Source: Alphaproteobacteria bacterium (GTDB lineage: Bacteria; Pseudomonadota; Alphaproteobacteria; Rickettsiales; VGDC01). From it: a stretch of 9,088 nt of DNA. A program made the translations under genes and the position numbers. Positions 1-7,035 of this stretch are shown here, in pieces; positions within the stretch are counted from its first letter, which is position 1, and the number at the start of each line of letters is the position of its first letter. The stretch covers positions 1 through 9,088 of the forward strand of contig VGDC01000060.1 in assembly GCA_016869895.1 (NCBI GenBank). The letters are read 5' to 3'. The notes below the pieces were generated by a model, which did not search any database, had not been told where the DNA came from, and worked only from the letters and a program-made list of their open reading frames with translations.

Positions 1-1451
1 CGCTGGGGCTCATCGCCTTCCTGCCGAGCGGCTTCATCCCACCGGGGGATGTGTCACGCACGGGCATCTCCATCGAGCTGATGCCCGGCAGTACGCTAGA
101 GGACACCGAAGCCGTGATGCGCCGCGTGACGACCCTTGCAAAAGAGACCGAAGGCGTGCAGGACGTGCTGGCCTCCATCGCCGCAGGAAGCGCGGGCGAT
201 GCGCGCAAGGCGAACCTCAGCATCAACCTTTTCCCGCGTGATGAGCGCGATGTGACCCAGCAGGAAATCGAGAACGTCCTCCGCGAGAAGCTGAAGGCTA
301 TCCCCGGTGCGCGATTCGGCGTGGGCGGCGAGGGCAACGGCGAGAAGCTGCAGCTGATTCTGGCGGGGAACGATTCGGATGTGCTGCAGAAAGCCGCGCG
401 GGATGTGGTGGACGGCATCCGCACCATCAACGGCATCGGCAATATCATCTCTTCCGCCAGTCTGCTACGTCCGGAAATCATCGTGAAGCCGGACTTCGCG
501 CGGGCGGCGGAAATGGGCGTGACCACCGAATCCATCAACCAGACCCTCCGCGTGGCGACCGCGGGGGATTATGAGATTTCACTGGCGCGCATGAACCTGC
601 CCGACAGGCAGGTCTATATCCGTGTACAACTGCCAGAGGATGCGCGTACCGATCTTGAATCCATCCGCCAGCTCCGCGTACCGGGGCGGGAAGGGCCCGT
701 GCCGCTTTCCAGCGTGGCGGATGTCGCTTTGGGCAGTGGCCCCGCGCAGATCGACCGTTACGACCGCCAGCGCAACGTGATGCTGAATGTGGAACTGGGC
801 GGGCGCACGCTGGGCGAGGTGATGAACGAGGTGAAGAAGCTCCCTGCCATGCAGAATCTGCCAGCGGGCATCACCCAGCGCGCAGCGGGGGATTCGGAGT
901 TCATGGAGGAACTCTTTGGCAGCTTCGCCATCGCCATGCTCACGGGTATTCTGTGTGTGTATTTCGTGTTGGTGCTGTTGTTCCATGATTTCCTCTTCCC
1001 CATCACCATCCTCACGGCTTTGCCGCTGTCCATCGGCGGGGCGTTCATCGCGCTTATCCTCACGAACAACGGCTTCTCGCTGCCCTCGCTCATCGGGCTT
1101 TTGATGCTCATGGGCATCGTGTGTAAGAACTCCATCCTGCTGGTGGATTACGCCATCATCGCCATGAAGGAACAGGGTTTGAACGAGTTCGATTCGCTCA
1201 TCGACGCCTGCCACAAACGCGCGCGACCCATCATCATGACCACGCTGGCTATGGGCGCAGGCATGCTTCCCGTGGCGATGGGCTTCGGGGCGGATACCAG
1301 CTTCCGTTCGCCCATGGCCATCTCGGTCATCGGCGGGCTCATCACCTCCACCGCGCTCAGCCTCGTCGTCGTGCCGGTCATCTTCACTTATGTCAGCCAA
1401 GCCGAACGCTGGATGGAGCGCAAGTGGAAAAGGGCGACGCATGAAGGGTAA
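1..1451 (+). CDS. RND efflux pump permease (AcrB/HAE family), C-terminal half, 5'-truncated by window
   Basis: Inner-membrane, proton-driven component of a tripartite efflux pump; it exports drugs or other amphiphiles together with a periplasmic adaptor and an outer-membrane channel. The frame is open from position 3, so 482 residues are visible of a family usually about 1,030 long; a GTG at 51 is internal, not a start. The visible part covers the second periplasmic porter/docking region (to about nt 910), then the last five membrane helices. Family landmarks are the helix motif GIVCKNSILLVDYA, whose Lys (codon 1125-1127) corresponds to the proton-relay Lys940 of E. coli AcrB, and the RARPIIMTTLAMGAGMLP segment that follows. 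The protein stops soon after the last helix with a short basic tail. The 3' end overlaps the hydrolase gene by 11 nt. The partner adaptor, if present, would lie upstream. Substrate unknown. Family assignment is firm. Confidence 0.95.
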   Translation, partial: LGLIAFLPSGFIPPGDVSRTGISIELMPGSTLEDTEAVMRRVTTLAKETEGVQDVLASIAAGSAGDARKANLSINLFPRDERDVTQQEIENVLREKLKAIPGARFGVGGEGNGEKLQLILAGNDSDVLQKAARDVVDGIRTINGIGNIISSASLLRPEIIVKPDFARAAEMGVTTESINQTLRVATAGDYEISLARMNLPDRQVYIRVQLPEDARTDLESIRQLRVPGREGPVPLSSVADVALGSGPAQIDRYDRQRNVMLNVELGGRTLGEVMNEVKKLPAMQNLPAGITQRAAGDSEFMEELFGSFAIAMLTGILCVYFVLVLLFHDFLFPITILTALPLSIGGAFIALILTNNGFSLPSLIGLLMLMGIVCKNSILLVDYAIIAMKEQGLNEFDSLIDACHKRARPIIMTTLAMGAGMLPVAMGFGADTSFRSPMAISVIGGLITSTALSLVVVPVIFTYVSQAERWMERKWKRATHEG

Positions 1452-2274
1452 AAGCTTGCGCTATTGGGTGCTAAGTGCAGCAAAGGCCTTTCTGGTGCTC
1501 TATGTCTCGCTGGTGCTGGCCTTGTATGTCACCCAGCGCAGCATCCTCTACCATCCCAATCCCGCTTATATGTCTTCTGTGGAAGCGGGTGTGGAATGGA
1601 TGGAAGAGATTGACCTCACCGCCGCAGACGGCATCCGCATCAAAGCATGGTATTCCCCCGCGCCCACGCCCGAAGCGAAAACCGTGGTCTTTTTCCACGG
1701 AAACGGCGGCAGGCTGGCGTCTTACCGAAGCGTCTATATCGCTGCGCGTCAGCAAGGGCTGGGCATCCTCGCCGTGGAATACCGTGGTTATGGTGGTTCA
1801 GAAGGTTCGCCGACCGAGCAGGGGCTATATGCCGATGGCCGCGCAGGAGTTGAATATCTTCTAAAAAACAAAGCTATTCCATCGGAGCAACTCATCATAA
1901 TGGGGCTATCGCTTGGCACGGGCGTAGCGACCAAACTCGCCACCGAATATGACGCGCACCTGCTGGTGCTGGCCGCGCCCTTCCGCTCCATCGCGGCGGT
2001 GGCGGCGGAGCGGTATTGGTATGTTCCGGTGAACTATCTGGTGAAAGACCCCTTCGATTCCTTCGCGCGAATCGACAAGATTCGCATGCCGCTGTTCATC
2101 TTTCACAGCCGCGATGACACCATCGTGCCTTATGTCATGGGGGTGGAACTGTTCGACGCGGCGAAGGGGGATAAGCACCTGTTCACTTTCGAGAACATGG
2201 GGCATAACCACCTCGATTTCGGGCGCATCATGCGGGAAGTGGCACAATTCGGGGCGGATGCCGCTAAGCCGTAA
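1441..2274 (+). CDS. Membrane-anchored alpha/beta hydrolase (serine hydrolase, BEM46/ABHD13-like)
   Basis: Predicted serine hydrolase of 277 residues with one N-terminal membrane helix (about residues 8-30) acting as an uncleaved anchor; the catalytic domain probably faces the periplasm. Visible landmarks: HGNGG (86-90), the oxyanion-hole motif; nucleophile elbow GLSLG with Ser157; the HSRDD segment with Asp226 as the likely acid; GHNH with His255 as the likely base. The triad is complete, so it should be active; ester, thioester and lipid substrates are all possible. The ATG at 1441 is preferred over one at 1390 because AAAAGGG lies 6 nt upstream, because 1390 would add 17 hydrophilic residues before the anchor, and because it gives a typical 11-nt overlap with the pump gene. 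That overlap suggests translational coupling with the pump. The general fold is certain, the subfamily is not. Confidence 0.88.
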   Translation: MKGKSLRYWVLSAAKAFLVLYVSLVLALYVTQRSILYHPNPAYMSSVEAGVEWMEEIDLTAADGIRIKAWYSPAPTPEAKTVVFFHGNGGRLASYRSVYIAARQQGLGILAVEYRGYGGSEGSPTEQGLYADGRAGVEYLLKNKAIPSEQLIIMGLSLGTGVATKLATEYDAHLLVLAAPFRSIAAVAAERYWYVPVNYLVKDPFDSFARIDKIRMPLFIFHSRDDTIVPYVMGVELFDAAKGDKHLFTFENMGHNHLDFGRIMREVAQFGADAAKP

Positions 2275-2286
2275 CCATTTTCTGCT

Positions 2287-2314
2287 TTTTGCTGCGGTGC
2301 AAACGTGGTACAAC
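2287..2314 (+). promoter_or_regulatory. Possible promoter for the pyk-aldehyde dehydrogenase operon
   Basis: The 93-bp gap between the hydrolase stop and the pyk start contains TACAAC (2309-2314) preceded by TG at 2306-2307, an extended -10-like element. A poor -35 match, TTTTGC (2287-2292), lies 16 bp upstream. This is the best candidate in the gap, but the -35 is weak and the gene could also be read from the upstream operon, since no clear terminator separates them. Confidence 0.3.
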
Positions 2315-2367
2315 CCTTGGCAATAAACAAGAAAACCGAGCCACCTCCATCCAGAGAACGCACACCC

Positions 2368-3789
2368 ATGACCCAGAAGTCCGTCCATACCCTTGACCGC
2401 GGTTGCCGCATCATCGCCACCATCGGCCCCAAGAGCAACGCTTTTACTCTGCTTGCCGCCGGTGCCACCGCCTTCCGCGTGAATTTCAGCCACGGCAGCC
2501 ATGAGGCGCACCTTGAGCGTATCAAAGCCATCCGCGCCGCCGAAGAGCGCGCCGGTCGCTTTGTGCCCATCATCGCCGATTTGCAAGGCCCGAAAATCCG
2601 CGTGGGTACATTTGAGACCGAAACCATCGACCTGAAATTCAATCAGGAAGTCATCCTCGAAGTCGGCACCGAGCCGGGCAAAGAAGGCCTCATCCGCCTG
2701 CCGCACCCTGAAATCCTGCAGGTCATCCAGCCGGGTGACGAGCTGAAGCTCGACGACGGTATGATGGTGCTCACCGTGACCGAGAAGGAAAGCAACACCC
2801 GCGTGAAGGCGCGTGTGGACGTGCCGGGCAAGCTTTCGAGCAAGAAGGGCGTGAACGTGCCCACCCGCCAACTGCCCATCTCCGCGATGACCGAGAAAGA
2901 CCGCAAGGATTTGACCTTCGCACTGGAAAACGGTGTGGACATCGTCGCCCTCTCCTTCGTGCAGACCGCCGCAGACGTCGCCGAAGCCCGCGAAATCATC
3001 GGCAACAAAGCCTTCATCCTCTCCAAAATCGAGAAACCACTCGCGCTGGAGCATATCGATGAAATCGTCGCATTGTCCGACATGATCATGGTCGCCCGTG
3101 GTGACCTTGGCGTGGAATTGCCGACTGAAGACGTGCCAGCCGCGCAGCGCCTCATCGTGCAGGCCTGCCGCCGTGCGGGCAAGCCCGTGGTCATCGCCAC
3201 GCAGATGCTCCAGTCCATGATCGACAGCCCCACCCCGACCCGCGCCGAAGCATCCGACGTCGCCACCGCCGTGTATATGGGTGTGGACGCGGTGATGCTC
3301 TCCGCTGAATCCGCCGTCGGCAGCCACCCTGAATCCGCCGTGGCGATGATGGATCGCATCATCCGCGCGGTCGAGAAAGACCCGACCTACTGGGAAGACC
3401 TCTACAACAACCGCAAGCAGCCCATCGCCACCATCGCCAATGCGCTCTGCGCCTCGGCACGTGACATCGCGCGCATCATTTCCGCCAAGGCCATCTTCGC
3501 CTTCACGCGCAGCGGCAGCTCGGCCATCGCCACCTCCCGTGAGCGTTCCCGCACCCCGCTTTACGGCCTCACGCCCGATGTCGGCACGGCGCGCAAACTC
3601 GCGCTCGTCTGGGGCGTTTCCCCTGTGCTCACACCGGATATGGACGATTCCGACCAGATGCTCGAATGGGCGAAGTCCTTCGCGCAGCAGCAGCTCGGCG
3701 GCAAACAGGGCGAACACGCCCTTGTCCTCGCGGGTACGCCCTTCGGTATCTCCGGCACCACCAATGTCTTGAAAATCCTGAGTCTATAA
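2368..3789 (+). CDS. pyk: Pyruvate kinase
   Basis: Catalyses phosphoenolpyruvate + ADP to pyruvate + ATP, the last glycolytic step, in the cytoplasm. 473 residues, normal bacterial length. In order: A domain start with IATIGP and the FRVNFSHG motif (Arg37, Asn39); DLQGPKIRVG (71-80) leading into the B domain (about 75-168); the signature SKIEKP with catalytic Lys220 and metal ligand Glu222; ARGDLG with metal ligand Asp246; ATQM with Thr278; C-terminal regulatory domain from about 352, with FTRSGSSA resembling the effector-site loop. Lys76, with Leu72 and Gln73, is the pattern of potassium-independent enzymes. The first helix after IGP is four residues shorter than in the E. coli and muscle enzymes. 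ATG 2368 is chosen because conserved sequence begins just after it; GTG 2305 would add 21 unlike residues. The next gene starts 22 nt downstream, so co-transcription is likely. Function is secure. Confidence 0.96.
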   Translation: MTQKSVHTLDRGCRIIATIGPKSNAFTLLAAGATAFRVNFSHGSHEAHLERIKAIRAAEERAGRFVPIIADLQGPKIRVGTFETETIDLKFNQEVILEVGTEPGKEGLIRLPHPEILQVIQPGDELKLDDGMMVLTVTEKESNTRVKARVDVPGKLSSKKGVNVPTRQLPISAMTEKDRKDLTFALENGVDIVALSFVQTAADVAEAREIIGNKAFILSKIEKPLALEHIDEIVALSDMIMVARGDLGVELPTEDVPAAQRLIVQACRRAGKPVVIATQMLQSMIDSPTPTRAEASDVATAVYMGVDAVMLSAESAVGSHPESAVAMMDRIIRAVEKDPTYWEDLYNNRKQPIATIANALCASARDIARIISAKAIFAFTRSGSSAIATSRERSRTPLYGLTPDVGTARKLALVWGVSPVLTPDMDDSDQMLEWAKSFAQQQLGGKQGEHALVLAGTPFGISGTTNVLKILSL

Positions 3790-3796
3790 ACCAAAG

Positions 3797-3803
3797 AAAG
3801 AGG
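3797..3803 (+). promoter_or_regulatory. Ribosome binding site deciding the aldehyde dehydrogenase start
   Basis: AAAGAGG lies 8 nt before ATG 3812, a strong Shine-Dalgarno match at good spacing. A second in-frame ATG at 3848 has a purine-rich stretch (AAAGAAGAAG) just upstream, so a form shorter by 12 residues is possible; the first start is preferred. Confidence 0.6.
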
Positions 3804-3811
3804 CGATTCCG

Positions 3812-5659
3812 ATGACCTCGAATGTTGTGAAAGTGAAAGAAGAAGCCATGTCCGCTGACATCATCCCCTTCGATGAGATTGAAATCCGTGATGAAGCGCA
3901 GGTCGAAGCCCTGCGCGCGAAACTGTTGGAATGGTCGGAGAGCGACCATGCCGCTTTCGCCGCGCAATCCCGTGAATTCATGCGCGCATGCGGCGTTCCC
4001 GCCACCTCGCCGAATGCCGAGGAAGGCACCACCGTCAGCAGCTTCATCAACGGCGTTCCGCTCTATAGCATCGCCGACACGACGCTTTCCGAGTTCGACG
4101 GCATCCTCACCAACGCCCGCCGCGGCGCGAAACTGTGGAACGAGCTTCCTCTCTTCGGTCGTCAGGCGTTCTTCCGCATTTTGGCGGAAGAAGTCGGCAT
4201 CAAGTACAAAGCCGCCATTGACCTTGCGATCACCCTCGAAGTGGGTAAGGCGGGTTCGGAATTCGAAAAGACCACCAGCTGGGACGAATGGGCGGCCTCG
4301 CCACAAGTGCGTCGCTACCTTTCGGGCACCTTCGTGATGGACGACTTGGGTCGTAAATACTATCTCAGCCAGATCAAGCACATCCCCGAAGACGCGCAGA
4401 ACGTCTATTTCTATGAGAGCGATTCGGCGCGCGGCCTCGGCATCTGCGGTTCCACCAACGGCTTCAACTATCCCGCCGCGCTTGCTGTGCCCGATGTGGT
4501 CGCCAGCCGCGTGGGTGGCAACGCCTTTATCGGTAAAGTGCCGTCCAAATCCCCCGCCTTCCTTTACATCCGCCGCATCGCGGAGAACGAAGCACTCGAC
4601 CTCATGGCTGAACGCTTCAATGAATACGAATGGGCAGGCCAAGCCCGCTCGCAGGGTGTCGATCTGGAAGACGCCACGACGCTGCGCCGTCTGAAACTCA
4701 GCTTCGGCATCATCTCCGGCCGCAACGTCATCGAGCCTTGGGCGAAAGAATGCTCCACGCTGCGTGTTGTCGGCGGTAAACAGGCTGGTCAGGTCTTCCG
4801 CGAACTCCGCAAGGAAGTCGATCCGCGTCTGGAGCGCACCATCTTGGAACTCGCGGGCAACAACCCTGTCGTCATCATGCCTTCCGCTGCCAACCTGAAA
4901 GGCGGTTTGGAGAAAATCGTCGCTACCCTCGCCGATGGCAACAAGAGCAATTCAGGCCAGCGTTGCACATCCCCCCGCCGCTGGTTCGTGCATAAAGACG
5001 TGTATGAAGAAGTGAAGAAACACGCCATCGCGTCCTATGAATCCTCCGCGAATAATGAAGACGGCGCGATTGACAACCCCTTGAACCATAAAACCAAAAT
5101 CGGTGCGATGGACAAGGGTGGTTTCAAAGCCGCGCAGGCCTATCTGGAAGAAGCGCGCAAAGCGGGCGCGACGGTCATCGGCGGTCAACGCCTGTATGCT
5201 GACCGCTTCCCGAATGCCCGCTACATGAGCGCGGCATTGGTCATCTGGGAAGGGGTCTCCGAAGCGAAGAAGGATTTGATGCACGCGGAAGAAGTCTTCG
5301 CGCCCATCGCCAACCTCGACCGCGTGAACGACCTGCAAGAAGCCATCGACAAGACCAACCGCTCCACCGAGCACCTCTCCGGCGGTTTCTATTGCGATAA
5401 TGAGCATATCGACGAGTTGAGCCGCTTCATCAGCCGCACCAACCTCGGCTCGCTCATCCATAACGGCGCACCCAAAGACTTGTCACCCTTCGGCGTGCAC
5501 GCGGGTCGCGTGGATGGCGGCGTGGGCATCACCGGTTCGCTCAAAAGCTTGGATCAGTACATGCGCCCTAAGCAGGAGAACAACACCCGTCTCCTCGCCC
5601 GCGTGGACAGCATCGAAGCAGCAAAACTGCTGGCGGATGAATTGCTCAAGTTGAAGTGA
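3812..5659 (+). CDS. Divergent long aldehyde dehydrogenase family protein (ALDH7-like motifs)
   Basis: Predicted NAD(P)-dependent oxidation of an aldehyde to an acid; substrate unknown. 615 residues against about 500 for the family. Landmarks in order: FINGVPLY (78-85) near the fold start; TLEVGK (141-146); NGFNYP with Asn219; GKVPSKSP with Lys242 for cofactor binding; LELAGNNP with general base Glu346; SGQRCT with nucleophile Cys385; EEVFAP with Glu494. GNNP and GQRCT recall ALDH7 (antiquitin) enzymes. Oddities: about 75 extra N-terminal residues; Lys242 to Glu346 spans 104 residues where classical enzymes have about 76, implying an insertion of about 28; the usual FTGST loop is replaced by VVGGKQAG. 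Catalytic residues are kept, so activity is likely but cofactor handling may differ. It follows pyk by 22 nt, and its last 14 bp overlap the convergent membrane-protein gene. Superfamily firm, subfamily tentative. Confidence 0.87.
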   Translation: MTSNVVKVKEEAMSADIIPFDEIEIRDEAQVEALRAKLLEWSESDHAAFAAQSREFMRACGVPATSPNAEEGTTVSSFINGVPLYSIADTTLSEFDGILTNARRGAKLWNELPLFGRQAFFRILAEEVGIKYKAAIDLAITLEVGKAGSEFEKTTSWDEWAASPQVRRYLSGTFVMDDLGRKYYLSQIKHIPEDAQNVYFYESDSARGLGICGSTNGFNYPAALAVPDVVASRVGGNAFIGKVPSKSPAFLYIRRIAENEALDLMAERFNEYEWAGQARSQGVDLEDATTLRRLKLSFGIISGRNVIEPWAKECSTLRVVGGKQAGQVFRELRKEVDPRLERTILELAGNNPVVIMPSAANLKGGLEKIVATLADGNKSNSGQRCTSPRRWFVHKDVYEEVKKHAIASYESSANNEDGAIDNPLNHKTKIGAMDKGGFKAAQAYLEEARKAGATVIGGQRLYADRFPNARYMSAALVIWEGVSEAKKDLMHAEEVFAPIANLDRVNDLQEAIDKTNRSTEHLSGGFYCDNEHIDELSRFISRTNLGSLIHNGAPKDLSPFGVHAGRVDGGVGITGSLKSLDQYMRPKQENNTRLLARVDSIEAAKLLADELLKLK

Positions 5660-6251
5660 TCGAAGATTCGGTTCTGGCGTTCTTGCTGAAGGCATAAGCC
5701 ACGAGCAGGAGCGTCAGGTATCCGTTCAGCTCCGCCCATTCCTCGAAGAATCCGACGGCGGCTCCTTGCGCGATTTTGTCCAGCGCGTCCCCCGCCAGCA
5801 TCCACACGCCCGCCAGCAGGAACGGCCAGCATTTCCCGCTGCGGATATATCCCCATTGCGCCGGAATGAATCGGCGATTGATAAATGTGTAGGGGATGAG
5901 GATGGCCAGCAGCACGAAGGTCTCATGCCAGCGGAAGGTGTTGCTGTCGAGATAGGCGGTAAACGCGCCGGTGACGGGCAATTCCAATTCACGGAAATAG
6001 AAGATGACGCAGAGGAACGCCGCGCCGACGGCGGTCATGCGCGCGGCATCTTTCAGCCCTTTGGCGGCGAAGGCGAAGGTGGCGGTGGCACAGAGCAGGA
6101 TGACCTCCTGCATGTTCTCCTGCGGCCCTTCCTCCAGCCCCATCAGCGGGAAACCCACGATGAGGCCGATGGCCGCGCCCAAGACAAGGCTGATGACATA
6201 AGCGGCCGCGAGGCGCAGGGCGAACCCCCGCCCTAAATCCAGAGAATCCAT
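5646..6251 (-). CDS. Hypothetical integral membrane protein, about six helices
   Basis: I do not firmly recognise this 201-residue protein. Hydrophobic segments sit near residues 14-36, 48-64, 72-86, 109-124, 142-154 and 176-188, giving about six membrane helices and no cleavable signal. A FREL motif (86-89) ends the third helix and an FFEEWAEL stretch (168-175) precedes the last. These charged motifs at helix edges resemble an uncharacterised family of small bacterial membrane proteins with FREL(D) and EE..E signatures; that is recollection, not a search result. ATG 6251 is chosen because AGGA lies 9 nt upstream and a good promoter sits just beyond; extending to 6302 would add 17 unlikely residues. 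It is transcribed divergently from the YceI-cytochrome b561 operon, which may hint at a shared role. Its 3' end overlaps the dehydrogenase gene by 14 bp. Confidence 0.8.
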   Translation of the reverse strand: MDSLDLGRGFALRLAAAYVISLVLGAAIGLIVGFPLMGLEEGPQENMQEVILLCATATFAFAAKGLKDAARMTAVGAAFLCVIFYFRELELPVTGAFTAYLDSNTFRWHETFVLLAILIPYTFINRRFIPAQWGYIRSGKCWPFLLAGVWMLAGDALDKIAQGAAVGFFEEWAELNGYLTLLLVAYAFSKNARTESSITST

Positions 6252-6278
6252 GTGATTTTTTCCTGAAAAGAAGGTTAG

Positions 6279-6307
6279 GGGATAGCCGCAAAACGGGGGC
6301 AAGTCAA
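6279..6307 (-). promoter_or_regulatory. Predicted sigma-70-type promoter for the membrane protein gene
   Basis: On the minus strand, TTGACT (6307-6302) is followed after exactly 17 bp by TATCCC (6284-6279). The -35 matches consensus at five of six positions; the -10 is weaker. It would start transcription about 20 nt upstream of the start codon at 6251. The position, spacing and orientation fit a real promoter. Confidence 0.55.
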
Positions 6308-6330
6308 TGTCAGGTTTTTGCCACTGCCTC

Positions 6331-6358
6331 TTGCAATCACGCGGCGGTGTTGTACAGT
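6331..6358 (+). promoter_or_regulatory. Predicted promoter for the yceI-cytochrome b561-yceI operon
   Basis: TTGCAA (6331-6336), 16 bp, then TACAGT (6353-6358), about 37 bp before the ATG at 6396. The -10-like element lies inside GTACAGTAC (6352-6360), an odd-length near-palindrome made of two GTAC units, which could be an operator or chance. Divergent from the minus-strand promoter with only 23 bp between the two -35 elements, so one bound regulator could affect both. Confidence 0.45.
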
Positions 6359-6395
6359 ACCAAGCGGTATGTAAACTCCAGAACAGGAAGCTCCC

Positions 6396-7031
6396 ATGTT
6401 GAAGAAATCCGCCGCCGTCGCCGGCCTGCTATTCGCCCTGTCCCCCTTCGCCGCCTCCGCGCAGGAATTCACCCCCTTTGCCGAACTTCCCGCAGGTGTC
6501 TATCATGTCGATAAGAGCCACGCGAGCCTCATCTGGAAAGTCAGCCATGCGGGCCTGTCGAATTACACCGCGCGCTTCAAATCCTTCGATGCCACTGTGA
6601 ACCTCGATCCCAAGGATGTCACCAAAAGCTCGGTGACCGCCACCATCGACCCCACCTCCGTTGAAACGGATTATGTCGCCACCGCAGAGAAGGACTTCAA
6701 CAAGAACCTCGCCACGCAGGAGCAGTGGTTCAACGCGGGTAAATTCCCCACCATCACCTTCAAATCCACCAAAGTGGAGAAGACCGGCGAGAACACCGGA
6801 AAAGTACATGGCGATCTGACCTTCCTCGGCGTCACCAAACCTGCTGTGCTGGACGTGACGTTCAACGGCGGCTTCGCTGAGCAACCCTTCTCCAAGTTGC
6901 CGACCCTCGGCTTCTCCGGCAAGACGGTCATCAAGCGTTCCGATTGGGGGCTGACCACCTATGTGCCGATGATCGGCGATGACGTGACCATCGAGATCGA
7001 AGCCGAGTTCAACCAGCCGAAGAAGGGCTGA
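6396..7031 (+). CDS. yceI: YceI-family periplasmic lipocalin-like protein (first copy)
   Basis: Exported beta-barrel protein; structurally studied family members bind polyisoprenoid chains, including quinone tails, so a role in carrying or sequestering an isoprenoid is likely. 211 residues. Signal peptide 1-22: KK, a hydrophobic core, then the AxA site ASA before Gln23. The mature part follows the family pattern: YHVDKSHASLIWKVSHAG near the start, then FKSFDATVNLDP, a TSVET segment, EQWFNAGKFPTITFKST, and VHGDLTFLGVTKP. This is the classical YceI layout, with FLGVT where many members have IRGVT. AGGAAG lies 5 nt before ATG 6396. First gene of a tight operon: the cytochrome b561 GTG follows the stop by 4 nt, matching the yceI-yceJ pairing in E. 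coli. Family firm; ligand inferred. Confidence 0.93.
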   Translation: MLKKSAAVAGLLFALSPFAASAQEFTPFAELPAGVYHVDKSHASLIWKVSHAGLSNYTARFKSFDATVNLDPKDVTKSSVTATIDPTSVETDYVATAEKDFNKNLATQEQWFNAGKFPTITFKSTKVEKTGENTGKVHGDLTFLGVTKPAVLDVTFNGGFAEQPFSKLPTLGFSGKTVIKRSDWGLTTYVPMIGDDVTIEIEAEFNQPKKG

Positions 7032-7035
7032 TTGC

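Noticed and set aside
579..1442. 287-codon minus-strand open frame opposite the RND pump
   Set aside because: Composition dominated by His, Asp, Glu and Arg, as expected for the reverse of a hydrophobic membrane protein; no motifs.
2254..2264. GCGG-ATG-CCGC hairpin at the end of the hydrolase gene as a terminator
   Set aside because: It is a 4-bp stem inside coding sequence with no T tract immediately after it.
1906..3717. 603-codon open frame on the minus strand opposite the hydrolase and pyruvate kinase
   Set aside because: It lies antisense to two confidently identified genes, is rich in His, Gly, Asp and Arg with no recognisable domain, and is a by-product of the codon bias in GC-rich DNA.
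3629..4642. 337-codon minus-strand open frame across pyk and the aldehyde dehydrogenase
   Set aside because: Antisense to real genes, low-complexity composition, no family features and no suitable ribosome binding site noticed.
5766..6236. 156-codon plus-strand open frame opposite the minus-strand membrane protein
   Set aside because: It is the charged mirror of a hydrophobic protein; the minus-strand frame has helices, a ribosome site and a promoter.
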